A stretch of 64,000 nucleotides of DNA from Durusdinium trenchii (taxonomy: Eukaryota > Sar > Dinophyceae > Suessiales > Symbiodiniaceae). Positions within the stretch are counted from its first letter, which is position 1; the number at the start of each line of letters is the position of its first letter. The notes under the pieces are model-generated. The model ran no database searches and was not told the DNA's origin. It was given only the letters and a program-made list of their open reading frames with translations. The stretch covers positions 162,677 through 226,676 of the forward strand of contig CAXAMN010025694.1 of the NCBI GenBank assembly GCA_963970005.1, given 5' to 3'. Below, one piece after another: positions 18,601 through 25,333 of this stretch. The translations under genes and the position numbers were made by a program.

Positions 18601-20875
18601 TACAAGCGACGCCACTCCCGAAGAACGCACAGCTAGCAGCAGTGCCGCAAAGAAGGAAGAGATGGAGGCAAATCGCAATACAGCTGTACCACAGATCGAG
18701 AGTGGATATTTTCTACATCTTCGAACTTTCAGCTGCGACAAATGTACGACACTTTCCTTAGCAGGAATGGCATCTTGTCATCGATGCGGAGTAGTATTTC
18801 AGAGCAATACAACAGATGGACCGATTTCAAAGTTTATGCGACTTCAGATGAGGCGTGCAAAGGTGCTACAAGAGCAGGGGGGCGTGCCCAAGAACATGAC
18901 CGCAACAAGCATGCTTGACAGCATTGCCGCGCAGGACCTACAGTCTGGACGACCTCCAGCTCGTGGCAGCCCGTCAGTTGACAGTCAGATTATTCTTGCA
19001 GCTCGCAGTCGCCTTCGCAAAGCATTGAAATCAGGGTATGAGAATGTATTCGATCGATTCAACCGCGACGACGTCTTCGCCACCTCCTTAACCGGAGAAG
19101 GATGCACAGCGTTTGATGCAGCGCAAGAAGACTTGTTTGCGTCACTGCAATTACCGGCACCCACGAGATCAGCGAAGCAGAGATCAAAAGGGAAGTCGGT
19201 TGTCAGTGATTTGGATCGACTGGACAGGGTTGACCTCGCCAAGCTCGCGTATATTCGATGCGGTGTTGACAACCTACATACCTGTTTCAAGCAAGGCGTC
19301 GACGAGGACTTTCTGATCAGTTATCGCCGAGAGTTTATGTCACTCCGACAATACGCCGCCGTAATTGGCGATAGCCGAGATGAGATCAAGATCCAGGGCT
19401 TTATCCCCACGACGGACGTCTATGGCGATATTCATTCAATTCGTATTCCTCGTGGAGACACGACAGGCATTTACAAGATTTTGAGTGAGTTTGCAGAGCA
19501 GAATGAAAGTTATGCAAACATTCAATATCAGAGAAACGCGCAACAGTCTGCAAATATGCAGGGACGCGATCGTGGACAGCCAGTTTCACAGATGGGCTTC
19601 ATGAACATCGAACAGCGCATGGCCACGCCTTATCCCAAGTTTGCCGATTGTGGCCAGGACATGTCATCTGACGAAGTCAGAAGGTTGGAAGAACTTTTGT
19701 TGGAGTTTGGACAGCGTGGATCCCCATCTCCTCAAGGACCTGTAACAAGGCCCCCGTTGACGCGGAAGCGATCGCAGATGTATATGGAGACTATTGGAGA
19801 TGCAGACAAACGACCGAGGCTGCAGTGGAGGAGGAAAGAAGACCGAGATCAATCTGGTCGTATTGCAACTTGGGTTGACAACCGGACTCCACCGCCAGGC
19901 GTGCCTCAGCCGCCAGCTCCCGTAACAGGGACGCATACCTCGTCGGTATTCCGTATGAATGCACCTCCTGCTCAAGGACAAGTATCAGGCAAAGGAGACT
20001 CCCATAAACGGGATGCCAGTGTGCGAGGAGATGTTGCCGGTAAGGGCAAAGGGCAAGGCAGTTCTTCTGCGTCAGGTTCCACTGCTCCCGCAAAAGGGAC
20101 GCCACGCGGTTCAGTTGCCCGCGCAATATCTCGCAGCCGTGAAGACCTTCCACCTAAGCGTGGCAACATTCCCAAGGACCTTTTGGGTCCTCCACTTCGC
20201 ACTCCACCATCCACTCCTGCAAAACCGTCAATCCCAAAGCCTCCTTCCAATCCACCGTCAGTACCGGTGAAAGAGGCCCCAGCATCACCACCTCCACCAC
20301 CTGCACCAAATGATGCACCAACGGCCGGCTTATCCCCGGCTTCAAAACCACGTCCAGCAAAACCTTCACCTCCGAAGGTCCCACCAACAAAGGTGCCTCC
20401 TCCAAAGGTTCCTCCACCGAAAGTGCCACCCAATACAGCCAGTGGCATTCCGGTACATACAAGGCCGACAGATTTCAATCTCACGCCGAAGCCGCCGCCG
20501 CTTACAGACCTTTACAGTCGGTTGCAACCTTCCGTAAAAGGAAAGGGCAAGGATAAGCAGCAGGTGAGTGTTCGAGGAGGACCTTATGCTCCACAGCAAT
20601 GGAATGTACAAAACGTGCCACCGCCGCCATTGCCACCCGGAACTTCATCCGCTTCGGCATCATCGTCGCATAATGCACCCTTAACTGGGCCGCCGACTTC
20701 CAGCATTCGTGGAACTATTGATCGACCATTGGAACCCTTTGATTTTCCTGGAGTACAATGGCAACGCGATGACCCATGGGGCGAGAACTATTGGCCCAAT
20801 CACATGGAATTGTGGGAGTGGTTGAGGCAGGGATGGCATGACGAGACGGAGCGTTTTGGAATACAATTTCTTTAA
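6698..20875 (+). CDS. copia Gag-Pol polyprotein with large C-terminal extension
   Basis: One 4,725-residue frame. Residues about 95-345 are a Gln/Glu-rich coiled coil and about 530-770 the Gag core. CCCH zinc fingers lie at 783-802 and 863-881, with an SR-rich tract between them, then a Lys-rich stretch. The protease has D1153-T-G. The integrase has H1362/H1366/C1373/C1376, then D1402 or D1407, D1468 in YTDN and E1499 in VVEREV. RT has D2005 and YVDD at 2095-2098; RNase H has D2433, E2477 and D2578. Beyond these come methyltransferase-like (about 2710-2926), His/Thr-rich linker (about 2945-2985), SGNH-like (about 3125-3320), Tpt1/KptA-like (about 3690-3940) and zinc-ribbon (4013-4030) modules, then a Pro-rich tail (about 4450-4640). 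ATG 6698 is the first in frame, 33 bp after the LTR. How Gag and Pol are separated is unknown; no frameshift or stop signal divides them. Met3013 could start a second product. Confidence 0.95.
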   Translation: MDPMDDDVPPNSYGSGFDIVPSVPNSLDAVQRHEQAVAQVAAMDPRVASEVYQEMLNSGGSVTLQEATQATLAGMPSATVAGAPTVNNLLAMTRLNVVNLNATPNDEELRRELQQHEFLLSEQARREAEIEALRFRSIYEREASESIAATKAAAEQAMLNVQQRAQQQEQSVQQMVQQQDNVAIKRLQGTLEEQREHFQQRLAQATAAHEKVVQEKNAMAEEGNAFVDKMRTEHHQYVEQQEAKLKAALEAKDQARHSSAEESRIAIELDFKREQLDSLLAIAQAKIKTLVNEMETTNKQYKVDRETQEQTIVELRKDNAMLKGEMDELRRVVQSLTDREEERKEAERKAQSSSPVKPGPQYPEPLTPSARQDARPIGQPRSFEPLRTEGTVPATLDGKPREEGGSPIKTAMDATASTRNTGFPSMFSGTGAPAAEQATASTDRQQFKQPDPWTEYMKKSAQYNFSDDPLYKSSFNQEATKTKDDRKDEGPASQVRTPQDQDLGEIIKKALLEGFKGAKSKDSDKPKAKEADKIDLPEFPSPDRYRTWRAAVREAIRSASDDPDAAFAWVLEVYAVREDKAKLCSELADPGKFRTLDTKLLAALTKVAKGELSQQILNYKESEAQQGRIVRGRQVLLMFEVHFKTSEEAGALYGTEDLLKISLDSDDLKSFLRKWESILTGMSHVPDPATLKDLFYREVRKSRKLRFDLDVYERAPEGSNDRSYEFLINSVRRYLDRERLRTNREKISQSHAAKFANPAPHDKRTRSPSYGKRSTKGDGSNQCYEYAKTGKCKYGSKCKYSHDSSARPRSLSRESSRSRSASPSSRSSFRSSRSRSSSRHTSRSSSRNSSRSSSRGRKSDKPCRFFAKGNCKRGDKCPFKHGDTATPAPRRRSPSPAAKRSKDKKSKKDKKDKKSKREKKDKSPKASPCIQTGFAMSCLAATATRTQKSKDYWEFSKDGNELIRHHLKPRHRSFLPTRKSCPVESSRLEDQFTMVVTDSKGKSRTIKGNWKKHPNAKQKFDWTGKSIFRVVQEKRIRFELEPEVHTFPVWKEMYRHVVNKSKKRNLFRTTEECPKSRECDTKDAILAAESLRQMLVSMDTEEPACDFLCEHSPEGPDDLCCTKCRTVVGEQVPSCARLTAMPNMVGMEKWLGDTGTDQDIVGKDSKTVNRATKIFKSNEPIPLTTANGPITADEVVEVILPGLCESFNPYILQSTPSALSIGLRCLEQGYDFVWGKDTTPIFLRPDGQCVKFKLQGRVPYIDETCTPFSIPESLRTRLTKVLDSIHQFTIDQGYAMASHESEPEEDQEEADEAGVDANADDGQEDEEDSDPEVEVPFDFEDVPVAGEKTEEQLRKEAKSGAHQFTHRPKNPYCDVCSEAKMLAPYGRSVGGSQHVLARGFGDHIVCDHVIPKDIEEGIEGQTSMLVIKDVFTQYRCVYPSENKTADSIVKAFKHFLKTSDIVGIVYTDNAPEMLDAIEELGFKHQTSVEYQHSTKAVVEREVRTILEGARSNLLQANMPLSLWPYASKHHAMAINIVKQLNGGDPPWALRFENGFLGRQLPFGCLLFFWEGKYEPKRGKFAPNAKRGVFLGYNIQAGHVWRGEYLVANVDSLEYFLKEGHLKTIRTKRVALPDGDFIFPLHFKEKPILDLQDLDYQPEAYDDDDEDDDAPPDDGPPDPRSGAPEGEADVPEIVVEEPASVEAEPPKEKGKEKKEREPTLFELYYDPSVNPHMFPDGKPVPKGYVYDGVRLVKERKGSKRVPGFPTDLWQNLSHKQRKKAWDDYQLELEKKRKKEEAEAVEKASIEGSPSETPPAMVAAPAMPVEHNVYEPHRSDMRQLVEDKIKELTDEANASLFAAVVQLLVKPKFQSCFAAVAKVLNKKEIAASKEAQASLDKEWDKLLNKKTWDQERVKECRRVVDEARRKGEKVHIGRIFEICTLKGSELPEGNPQRKYKGRSCFQGNNVFDENSDYAIFSEMSSSPASMEAAKILDAFGSQPGYSKEQADARQAYTQAAFTGVPTWLRLPKDRWPKGWKGKYNDPLVPMLLALHGHPDSGGIWEAYFEKQIGKKGWQSVLKEIWRSVFYHPEFDALLVVYVDDLKLAAPTKKIKTAWKSISSMIDIDEPEPFNRYFGCEHREERNIKLDIKEHPFYDIFSTGKSVAAQTRTEDYWSYDEEQNTYTRHHVYPRKRRFVPVDQGLTVPCQHFLELRTTIKDNEDTEVQDDWTVNGAFNEGGWWTGKTVFQCCSNRQADIEYPEGYAMAVKKKTGVRNKTSAKQAARAQKFTNMSDLPVVKGECMRKQVNCVYYDMHDFLSSCVDAYCDLAKVKRKDLRKASTPFHELRIARPRENEEQPEGRLKGIASRILMKVLFAARMARYDLLRATQSLASRVTKWSPDCDAALHRLISYINCSLDMTMRGFMGDKFSECQLWLFADADFAGEYDNKSTTGTFMALVGPNTYWPINAFSKKQTATAMSSTEAEVVAANHAVRAQGLPSLSLFNYLIAMSDPKCPPQAKTRRAGVAAKPKAPTLHEPVSIARIDRELDEIRYGFLHDGPESVANVNHLQVRLGPCFTIRFMEDNQATITILSNGNSVNMRHTDRTQRVSFSWLKETFDSDQFDLINVNTLHQAADVLTKPFTSPQKWNSALYMLNMVPYTYKQPKSKGNSLAVTPSRGDPVQYFDISTPDNSDNEELDQGGNALPSQQPKTKQRLMVEWCCSPDSKLGQQRAASKGCTVFRVTENEDATTRKCVEQMTQKTIQFWKENGKCNVHVHISLPCTGGCPWNNVNKDLPGGKERIQQHQKKFAALLKNADKFLEGISVVKPTISFELPSFCEYWKWKSVKNFKRKYRLVDYKLHGCQVGVTDEHGTPIKKGWTVASDIEAFAALEQLRCDGQHVHAQSRGKALRDAEGYTFKLTDKIHTMFRNLCSRVYAQPCTEEPTVHAACATTTHTRTCTHTHTHTHTYSTYHLHHSHIPHTTSTRRHSSRTKVLLRSLASRAVGASLAKHPSSGCQAMGDLTEDDLLQIEWDQYSNEPIERYLSVNHSPETESRWTKFIAYAVYQGMLLTEEGSKQHHDHLVELLRAVYPVMLYDCWVRDYIFTESMMGLTTIHPSAFGHLNVLAETQRRKAVVIVTDSILCFLNGKRSRTAYEPLQEFNVAFGGDWDFIEVKIVWGAELPRLMAEYKAAVARVNARALLNMRDPARDTPRIFGLIWWNGNDLVGRNGITPNDSTWRYEAANPDRLGTQARILGNVKLLAECKEISDELCCICGISSYLFELPSFVDIFWAEINDIIESLGIHRFQPDNLVYQSDKVDQWHMRKTQENIDRFVNYVTSIVKLSYHVNVVEASREGIAALNRVRRFKYSWDSSATVKIPESYLQLINEFVEQRNARMQQTLGKSRQFTVEEVQAYSPFETNDVSVEELKASVNLEGEDPQDVLQFINVVPVIELPEEQPALDEPMDDVATADVKVEPKVEETDADVEMPDSYTGATDEVPGPDTGIAGVNALPTAPEPDPQMAKIEAEVLDVLADDETTVEEGATGDVPMIPTDADQPAEGQASSSDSRPPLPRLRGKGQGQGTPSVAPVTGSFLALENNDNPDLKFSGKGKGVLVRETKPNPEYKNMQVEVEEVLGRYPYPDHLLKAIGNGNIQLLEDELGRDAKQYVLYHVTGHRYYYVYEDYHHGPWEWCCSWPHHVRRGISGLLRGHVPDVSIYDPACYLPIYKLLDLAKAKFPDYADSMNVFELISMAIYDNKDRFEFQCVYDSRVNEQLELFAAPVKIRCGQGHTDDVLETRSNEVLAVLIYCRPDHVHRYNARLTAHGNRDIPPRLYHRTHEGAARSIIASGLIPGGGAGGPKSKGNSFFSTQPLGNQKAISGVRADRPVEICFSTPDVIEAGVDLFLTNSGAVITSHHVPNTCILFATRARANAEPEVFYSRPQALDPSNIEIGVPQDDVTLVPGKVSEVRTILEGTSDATPEERTASSSAAKKEEMEANRNTAVPQIESGYFLHLRTFSCDKCTTLSLAGMASCHRCGVVFQSNTTDGPISKFMRLQMRRAKVLQEQGGVPKNMTATSMLDSIAAQDLQSGRPPARGSPSVDSQIILAARSRLRKALKSGYENVFDRFNRDDVFATSLTGEGCTAFDAAQEDLFASLQLPAPTRSAKQRSKGKSVVSDLDRLDRVDLAKLAYIRCGVDNLHTCFKQGVDEDFLISYRREFMSLRQYAAVIGDSRDEIKIQGFIPTTDVYGDIHSIRIPRGDTTGIYKILSEFAEQNESYANIQYQRNAQQSANMQGRDRGQPVSQMGFMNIEQRMATPYPKFADCGQDMSSDEVRRLEELLLEFGQRGSPSPQGPVTRPPLTRKRSQMYMETIGDADKRPRLQWRRKEDRDQSGRIATWVDNRTPPPGVPQPPAPVTGTHTSSVFRMNAPPAQGQVSGKGDSHKRDASVRGDVAGKGKGQGSSSASGSTAPAKGTPRGSVARAISRSREDLPPKRGNIPKDLLGPPLRTPPSTPAKPSIPKPPSNPPSVPVKEAPASPPPPPAPNDAPTAGLSPASKPRPAKPSPPKVPPTKVPPPKVPPPKVPPNTASGIPVHTRPTDFNLTPKPPPLTDLYSRLQPSVKGKGKDKQQVSVRGGPYAPQQWNVQNVPPPPLPPGTSSASASSSHNAPLTGPPTSSIRGTIDRPLEPFDFPGVQWQRDDPWGENYWPNHMELWEWLRQGWHDETERFGIQFL
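9044..9340 (+). other. Gag: CCCH - SR-rich - CCCH RNA-binding segment
   Basis: Two zinc fingers of spacing C-x7-C-x5-C-x3-H (CYEYAKTGKCKYGSKCKYSH and CRFFAKGNCKRGDKCPFKH) flank about 55 residues of RS/SR dipeptides. Copia Gag proteins usually carry a CCHC knuckle (C-x2-C-x4-H-x4-C), which I do not see. The CCCH type is familiar from host mRNA-binding proteins and the RS tract from SR splicing factors. Genome RNA packaging is the inferred role, with possible contact to splicing or mRNA-decay machinery. Confidence 0.85.
9530..9790 (+). other. DYW...WTGK module, copy A (before protease)
   Basis: Residues about 945-1030. Shared landmarks with copy B are DYW (951-953), RHH, PR.R.F.P and WTGK (1022-1025). 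It sits between the Lys-rich end of Gag and the protease. I do not know the family; the spacing of Trp/His/Arg suggests a small beta-rich domain. Confidence 0.7.
13180..13430 (+). other. DYW...WTGK module, copy B (between RT and RNase H)
   Basis: Residues about 2162-2245. DYWSYDEEQ, then RHHVYPRKRRFVP and WWTGKTVF, match copy A in order. It is inserted after the YVDD active site and before RNase H, a region that in copia RTs normally holds only thumb and connection. Confidence 0.7.
14820..15480 (+). other. methyltransferase-like module after RNase H
   Basis: Residues about 2708-2928. The segment opens VEWCCSPDSKLG, which resembles the glycine/acidic first motif of class I SAM-dependent methyltransferases. 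Further on HISLPCTGGCPWNN (Pro2775-Cys2776) resembles a 'PC' motif IV as in C5 cytosine methyltransferases, followed by FELPSFCEYW. The canonical GPPCQ loop and an ENV motif are not seen. Capture of DNA methyltransferases by dinoflagellate retrotransposons is established knowledge, but whether this module is one of them is inference; it could be a degenerate or unrelated fold. Confidence 0.4.
15527..15733 (+). repeat. CA/CT-rich His-Thr linker; possible second-ORF boundary
   Basis: A CACTCACAC-type low-complexity run encodes about 40 His/Thr-rich residues. It separates the Pol part from the C-terminal modules. An in-frame ATG in CCATGG context follows at 15734 (Met3013, MGDLTEDDLLQIEW), so this may be the fusion scar between Pol and a formerly separate ORF. 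Confidence 0.5.
16070..16650 (+). other. SGNH/GDSL-hydrolase-like module
   Basis: Residues about 3125-3320. Three landmarks appear in family order. VVIVTDS has Ser3134 where the GDS nucleophile block should be, with Thr replacing Gly. IWWNGNDLVG (Asn3216-Asp3217) matches the GxND block. SDKVDQWHM gives Asp3313-x-x-His3316, the usual catalytic pair near the end. SGNH enzymes hydrolyse esters, but no substrate can be inferred. The similarity is motif-level only and needs a profile search. Confidence 0.5.
17760..18520 (+). other. Tpt1/KptA-like RNA 2'-phosphotransferase module
   Basis: Residues about 3690-3940. The N-terminal winged-helix part has ISGLLRGHVPD (Arg3703), like the S..L..LRH start of Tpt1/KptA proteins, followed by a DNKDRFEF segment. 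Then come IRCGQGHT (family IRA-QGHS), PPRLYHRT (family PP-LYHGT; His3829), SIIASGLIPGG and a later NSGAVIT-HHVP that matches NGVWLT--VP. This covers the whole family fold. Tpt1/KptA enzymes use NAD+ to remove an RNA 2'-phosphate left by RNA ligation, and some ADP-ribosylate nucleic-acid ends. The HVHLS block is changed to GNSFFST here, so activity is uncertain. A role in trimming or capping element RNA is my inference. Confidence 0.75.
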
Positions 20876-21233
20876 GCAGATGTTGAATAGCTACCATAAA
20901 TGGTATGCCTTGCAGCTTATGAGTGTTGAGATAAAGATCACCTTCTGACGCGCTGTGAGATGATGTTTCACTTCATTGTCTCACTTCCCAATGCATCCAT
21001 AACAGGATTGCCATAGTCGGAGAGTGAACTTTTAATCAATGCTTAACACTAACCTGGGCCTAGCATGTTTAACCACATGCCGAGTGAGGCGAAAACTGTA
21101 CATTAGGGTAGCTACGTTCTCCTTGTATAGTGCATGCACGAGCTTGATGAGGGATTTCTAATATGATTCCTTCGTCGCTAGAATTTGATCCTCCCCGAGA
21201 TTTTCCCTACGGGTAGCTCCTTGTAAAGGGGGG
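20876..21233 (+). other. 3' non-coding part of the retrotransposon, with polypurine tract
   Basis: Between the TAA and the 3' LTR there is no ORF. The last bases, TAAAGGGGGG (21224-21233), form the polypurine tract that primes plus-strand synthesis. They directly abut the TG of the LTR, as expected. Confidence 0.85.
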
Positions 21234-21363
21234 TGTTGAAATTCACCTCATCCCCATGGACCCCGTAGCGTTGACTCTCAAGGTAGAGCAAAAGGTAGCG
21301 CTTACCGGACTAGCAGGGTTAGCTAGGTAGTTAGTACTATTAGAGCTGATCCTGTAAAATACA
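21234..21363 (+). repeat. 3' LTR (130 bp)
   Basis: Base-for-base identical to the 5' LTR on reading both. It is followed by the right target duplication GTTAT at 21364-21368. Confidence 0.95.
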
Positions 21364-23327
21364 GTTATGACGCATGGCCAACTAGTGCCACAGTATGCCA
21401 ACCATATCCAAAAATGAAGTTCCATGAAGTTCCCAATGGGCGGTCCCTACTTGTGAATTTGCCCTTGTGCCCAACCACTACGCCAACCACCCACAAACTG
21501 CACGTGCGTGAAGCACGGGCGGCACGCTGTAAAAGTAGGTGTGCCAGTGTGACATTTAGTGGGTTGGTGAACGGAGACTGCGCCACTGCGCCCTGGAAGG
21601 GGACGGTCATTGCCCTTTTGACGCAACAACTCACCGTCAACATCTGTCAACAACAGAATACTGAAACTGATTGAAAGTGTGACATATTGACCGTATGCTT
21701 CCAAGCCTCCGTTTTGAGAAGGTCAATGCAACATGGTCGAACAGGAGCAGCTGCTTGATAGCTAGGTGTGTTGTCCGTGCTCGTCGTAAGATTGAGCGAC
21801 CCCCGTTCCCGTCCGTGCGACTGACTTGCAGCGTGATTTAGGATCAAAACGGATCAAAGACCTTCAACGACCGAAAGGTGAATGACTCATTCATGAGAAC
21901 TGGCAAGTCGTGGCACCAATGGACAACACTTCGCACAGACCCCTGGCGAAACTGCTCCTGATTCCTGACAAACTGTTTCGATTCATGCGGCTGATCGTAC
22001 TGTGCAGCTCCAAAAGCCAAGAAGGTTTTCGCAGCACAGGACTTCGGCTTTGCGACGAAAGGAGATTTGCGGAGCGCCGATCGTCTCGTCGTTTCGAGCG
22101 TCTCTACCATCGCATCGCCGAACGGCGGAGTGGCTCTTCCCGGACCCAACGGGCAAAACGCGTGGACTTTTTTGCACGCTGAACACTTTTCTTTCCTCTG
22201 AAATGCCGCATGCGACCAAGGTTGGAATCCGCCAAGTGATTCAGACGAAGACCCTGAAGAGGCCAGAGATTCTGGCGTTTGACACAACTTGCGATGTGAC
22301 GCATATAGTAGAAGGCCAGATTGTAAGGCAAGTGGTTTGGGCACATTTCTGCAAGTTTCTTTTCCTGATATCGTATGATATGTGCGGCCCAAACGATGGG
22401 GACCTTCCTGCCTTATTTCAGGTGTATTGATAGCCTTCCTTAGTAATCCTCAGTACACTTTTCACCACAGTCACAGCTTTCGAGGCATGCTTGAGACACT
22501 CTTCTGTTGCGCCGGATGTTGTGAGAACACTCATCGGGAAACTGTGTGCTTCTAGCAAGACATTCAGTTTTTGTCGGCAGATGTATAGCTCTGGCTCTGG
22601 CATGTATGTGCGGTGCAAAGTGAGAAACCATCTCTAGCAACTATATATGGGGGATGGGGGAGGGAAGCAATCACCTACTTTATGGCTATAGTCACTGCAG
22701 TCGCTGTGCTCAGGCCACCTCTCTTTTTCATCTCAGTATTCTGAAATGACATTGTTATTCTTGGTGAGCAGAAACCATCTCAATTGCGGTTGGTCTATCT
22801 CACTTGCGATTCTGAGCTTGCAGCGTCACATACAAATGTGGCAGTCCGATGCAGTCTACAGTCTACATGTTATTCGGGTTGTATATCCGTTAATGACCTC
22901 GGAATTCCCATCGAGAGGGGTGGCAGTTCAACCTTTCAGAGCAATTCGGAAACGGAATCACTCGGAATTCGGCACGGAAGGGTTGTTGGAAGACAGTTGG
23001 ATGTGAAGTTTCCCCCCAATGCTCGCGAACGCTTCCTTGGGGCGACGCCCACAGACTGGTGAGACTGTGAGACGTGGGGCGACGCCCCCCCGCCATGAGG
23101 TGCGCCGCCGCCATGAGCCTGACGAAGATGGGAAGTTCTGGGACGGGAGCCTTAGAACCTTCACCCCACCGCGAACGGAAAGACACGCGCAGACGGACAG
23201 ACACGGGCATTTTGATCATTTTGGAGCAGGAGTAGCTTGGGGATGGTTGGGGGGTGGAACATCGAGACCATTTGTACCATGAGAGGGCTGCGCGAACGAA
23301 CCTGCGCCACAGGGCGGTGCTTCTTTC

Positions 23328-23362
23328 ATCACGAAAGGTAGCGGTTACGCTACCTGAGTTTT
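23328..23362 (+). repeat. CACGAAAGGTAGC dispersed repeat, short copy
   Basis: ATCACGAAAGGTAGC, then GGTTACGCTACC, forms a short stem (GGTAGC / GCTACC). It matches the head of the copies at 44.07, 59.27, 61.97, 62.37 and 62.61 kb. Confidence 0.6.
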
Positions 23363-23399
23363 CCTTGTGCTTTAGCAAAAATGAATTATAACCAGAGTG

Positions 23400-23720
23400 G
23401 AGGCCTATCTCACGAAAACACCGCCAGTCTTCAAGAGTGGCCTCAAACCACGCAATTTAAAGTGTTTTTTGTGGCTGTCCGGCAAAAAACCTCGTAAAAA
23501 ACCATGGTTTTTGAGGTGTTTAGGCTTCAAACATGGTCGAAAACTGTCCAAAAACCAGGGAAGATTGTGTCGGAAAGGCTTTTTTTCGGCTTTTGGAGGC
23601 TTCAAAAGAGCAAACAACGACGGTATTTACACGGTTTTGTGCGCCTTCCTGGCACAAAACCATGTAAATATCAATGGTTTTAAGCTATATATGTAGGCTT
23701 CAAAGTGGCCACAAACCCGG
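23400..23720. repeat. hairpin-rich repeat with GGCTTCAAA spacing
   Basis: It contains the perfect palindrome AAAAACCATGGTTTTT (23497-23512) and a hairpin with GGTTTTGTGC and GCACAAAACC arms near 23632-23660. GGCTTCAAA-like words recur at about 80-90 bp intervals (23523, 23605, 23696). The 99-residue open frame across it is Lys/Phe-rich and looks non-coding. Confidence 0.5.
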
Positions 23721-24228
23721 CTGATTCAAGCACAGAAGTTCGTCTCTCCCATACAACCTCGACTCTTTTTTCACGGTGTATGATTTAAGGTTTGCCTCCT
23801 GGACTTCTACCAGGGTTACTTGTGATTGCCTGCTACCTTTCGTTCACCCCCTTCTCTCTCAAGTCCTATATTTTCATTATTTTCGACCTTCGCCCCAAAC
23901 TCGGCAGTCGAATAGGCCCTGGCTGGATGGTTGAATAGCGCAAGCTCTACCCACCAGGGATGGACGGAGCGTGTGCAAACGTCGAAAGCATGGGCATGTG
24001 CAAACCCATGCAAACCCTGGAAGAATTATCGCCGTAGTTTTGCTTTTGCCAATCTAGTTTCGGCTCAAAGTGCAAAACACAAAGCCGGGGAGACAGAGAA
24101 CAAGACTGCAATGCAGGTGGGAAGGTGATAGAGTCGGATTTCAATAGAATTAAGTATATGGGAGGGATTGATTTTTCGATGGTTTTGGCCGCGCACATGT
24201 TTTGAACACAACTCTGCTTTGCCGTCAG

Positions 24229-25333
24229 GCCCCTGTGGAGCAGCGCTGGAGCCCCTATGCCGACAATGGTGGCACATGCATGGGAGTTGCAGGTGCAGCA
24301 CCGGATGGGAGGTTGGGCTGGATGGCTTGGAACACTATATTAGACTATTATTAGACCTTTCTTACTTCTTATTTTTTCTTTGTTTCTAATTTAGTACCAA
24401 TTGCCTTCAACCTACTAGCGAGGGCCTCCAAGCTACTAGCGAGGGCCTCGTGCGCGGAAAGTTCACGACGCTGAGGTGAAGACTTTGTGGTGGTTGCTGC
24501 TGACACACGTTTGAGTCAGGGCTACAGCATCCACACGCGCAATTGCAGCAAGGCGGGTGCGCTCCGCACGGTCCGGTCTTTCGTCAGTCTGCTTCAGTCG
24601 AGTCTGCGTCGAGTCATCGGACGCAGGTGACGCAGCTCACCGACAAGTGCGTGATTGCTTCTTGTGGCATGAAGTCCGACGCCATTACGCTCCACAAGCA
24701 CTTGAAGGCACGCATGGCCCGGCTCTTACTGTCTACAGATGTCAGGTAGCTGCAACTCTCTGGGTGGGATGGCCAAGGTCATGTATGAGCACCAGCACAG
24801 GCGACAGCCGTCAGTGACTGCAATTGCGCAGATGCTATCGACCACCTTGTATTACAAGCGCTTCTTTCCCTACTACACGTTCAATGTGCTTTGCAGCTTG
24901 GTTGCACGATGTTTCATTGCTTTTGGGACAGGGCCGTTGCCGATGTATTGAGAGGAGACAGAGTTGACGATGCAGCGTGCTGAACAACAGTTATGCCAAG
25001 CATGCCAATGTCTGCTTTTGTGCAGGTGGTGTTGATGATGAGGGCAAGGGAGCTGTGTATAACTACGATGCAATCGGAAACATGGAGCGAGTTCCCTACA
25101 CGACCAGCGGCAGTGGTAGTGCTTTGGTAATGAGCGTTTTGGATGCGCAGATCGCCAAGTCAAACCAAACCATCGCGACACCGTCTTTGGACAAGGCGGG
25201 TATTGTCGAGCTTTGCAAGGATGTCCTCTCCTCCGTGGGTGAACGAGACATTCACACTGGAGACTATGCTGAAATCTTCCTCATTGACGCGGCTGGCATC
25301 TCCAAGACAGAATTCGATCTCAAGTTGGACTGA
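24229..25333 (+). CDS. PSMB1: proteasome subunit beta type-1 (beta-6), 5' end missing
   Basis: This is a 20S proteasome outer-ring-neighbour beta subunit of the non-catalytic beta-6 class, part of the cytosolic/nuclear degradation core. Five exons can be placed: 24229-24292, 24476-24552, 24627-24716, 24778-24895 and 25026-25333. Donors are GT, GC, GC and GC; all acceptors are AG followed by G, and all junctions keep frame. The spliced product aligns along the family: [78 protein letters not shown] and a terminal LKLD. The exon joins reproduce family spacing without gaps. The start codon is not found; the first placed exon opens after an AG acceptor, so a short upstream exon must exist. The first placed intron (24293-24475) carries two reversed 21-bp minisatellite units. 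Confidence 0.93.
24409..24449 (-). repeat. two reversed units of the 21-bp minisatellite
   Basis: CCTACTAGCGAGGGCCTCCAA is the reverse complement of the 26.8-27.8 kb unit apart from one base, and is repeated once more. It lies in the first placed intron of PSMB1. Confidence 0.8.

Larger units (their letters stand above)
6535..21363 (+). mobile_element. full-length Ty1/copia LTR retrotransposon, 14.8 kb
   Basis: This is a complete element: LTR, primer-binding region, one long ORF, a short 3' non-coding stretch, polypurine tract and LTR. The two 130-bp LTRs (TGTTGA...TACA) are identical by eye, the element is flanked by GTTAT on both sides, and the ORF has no stop or frameshift. Together these show a very recent insertion. 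The domain order PR-IN-RT-RNase H defines the copia order. At 14.8 kb it is roughly three times the size of a typical copia element, because the ORF continues about 2,100 codons beyond RNase H. Such short LTRs on so long an element are notable. Transcription in the + direction matches the surrounding genes. Activity is inferred from intactness only. Confidence 0.97.
21369..24228. other. gene-poor interval before PSMB1
   Basis: No recognisable coding region. Short ORFs on both strands lack domains. The first exon or exons and start codon of PSMB1 are probably in the right part of this interval. A hairpin-rich repeat lies at 23.40-23.72 kb and a fragment of the CACGAAAGGTAGC repeat family at 23.33 kb. 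Confidence 0.5.
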
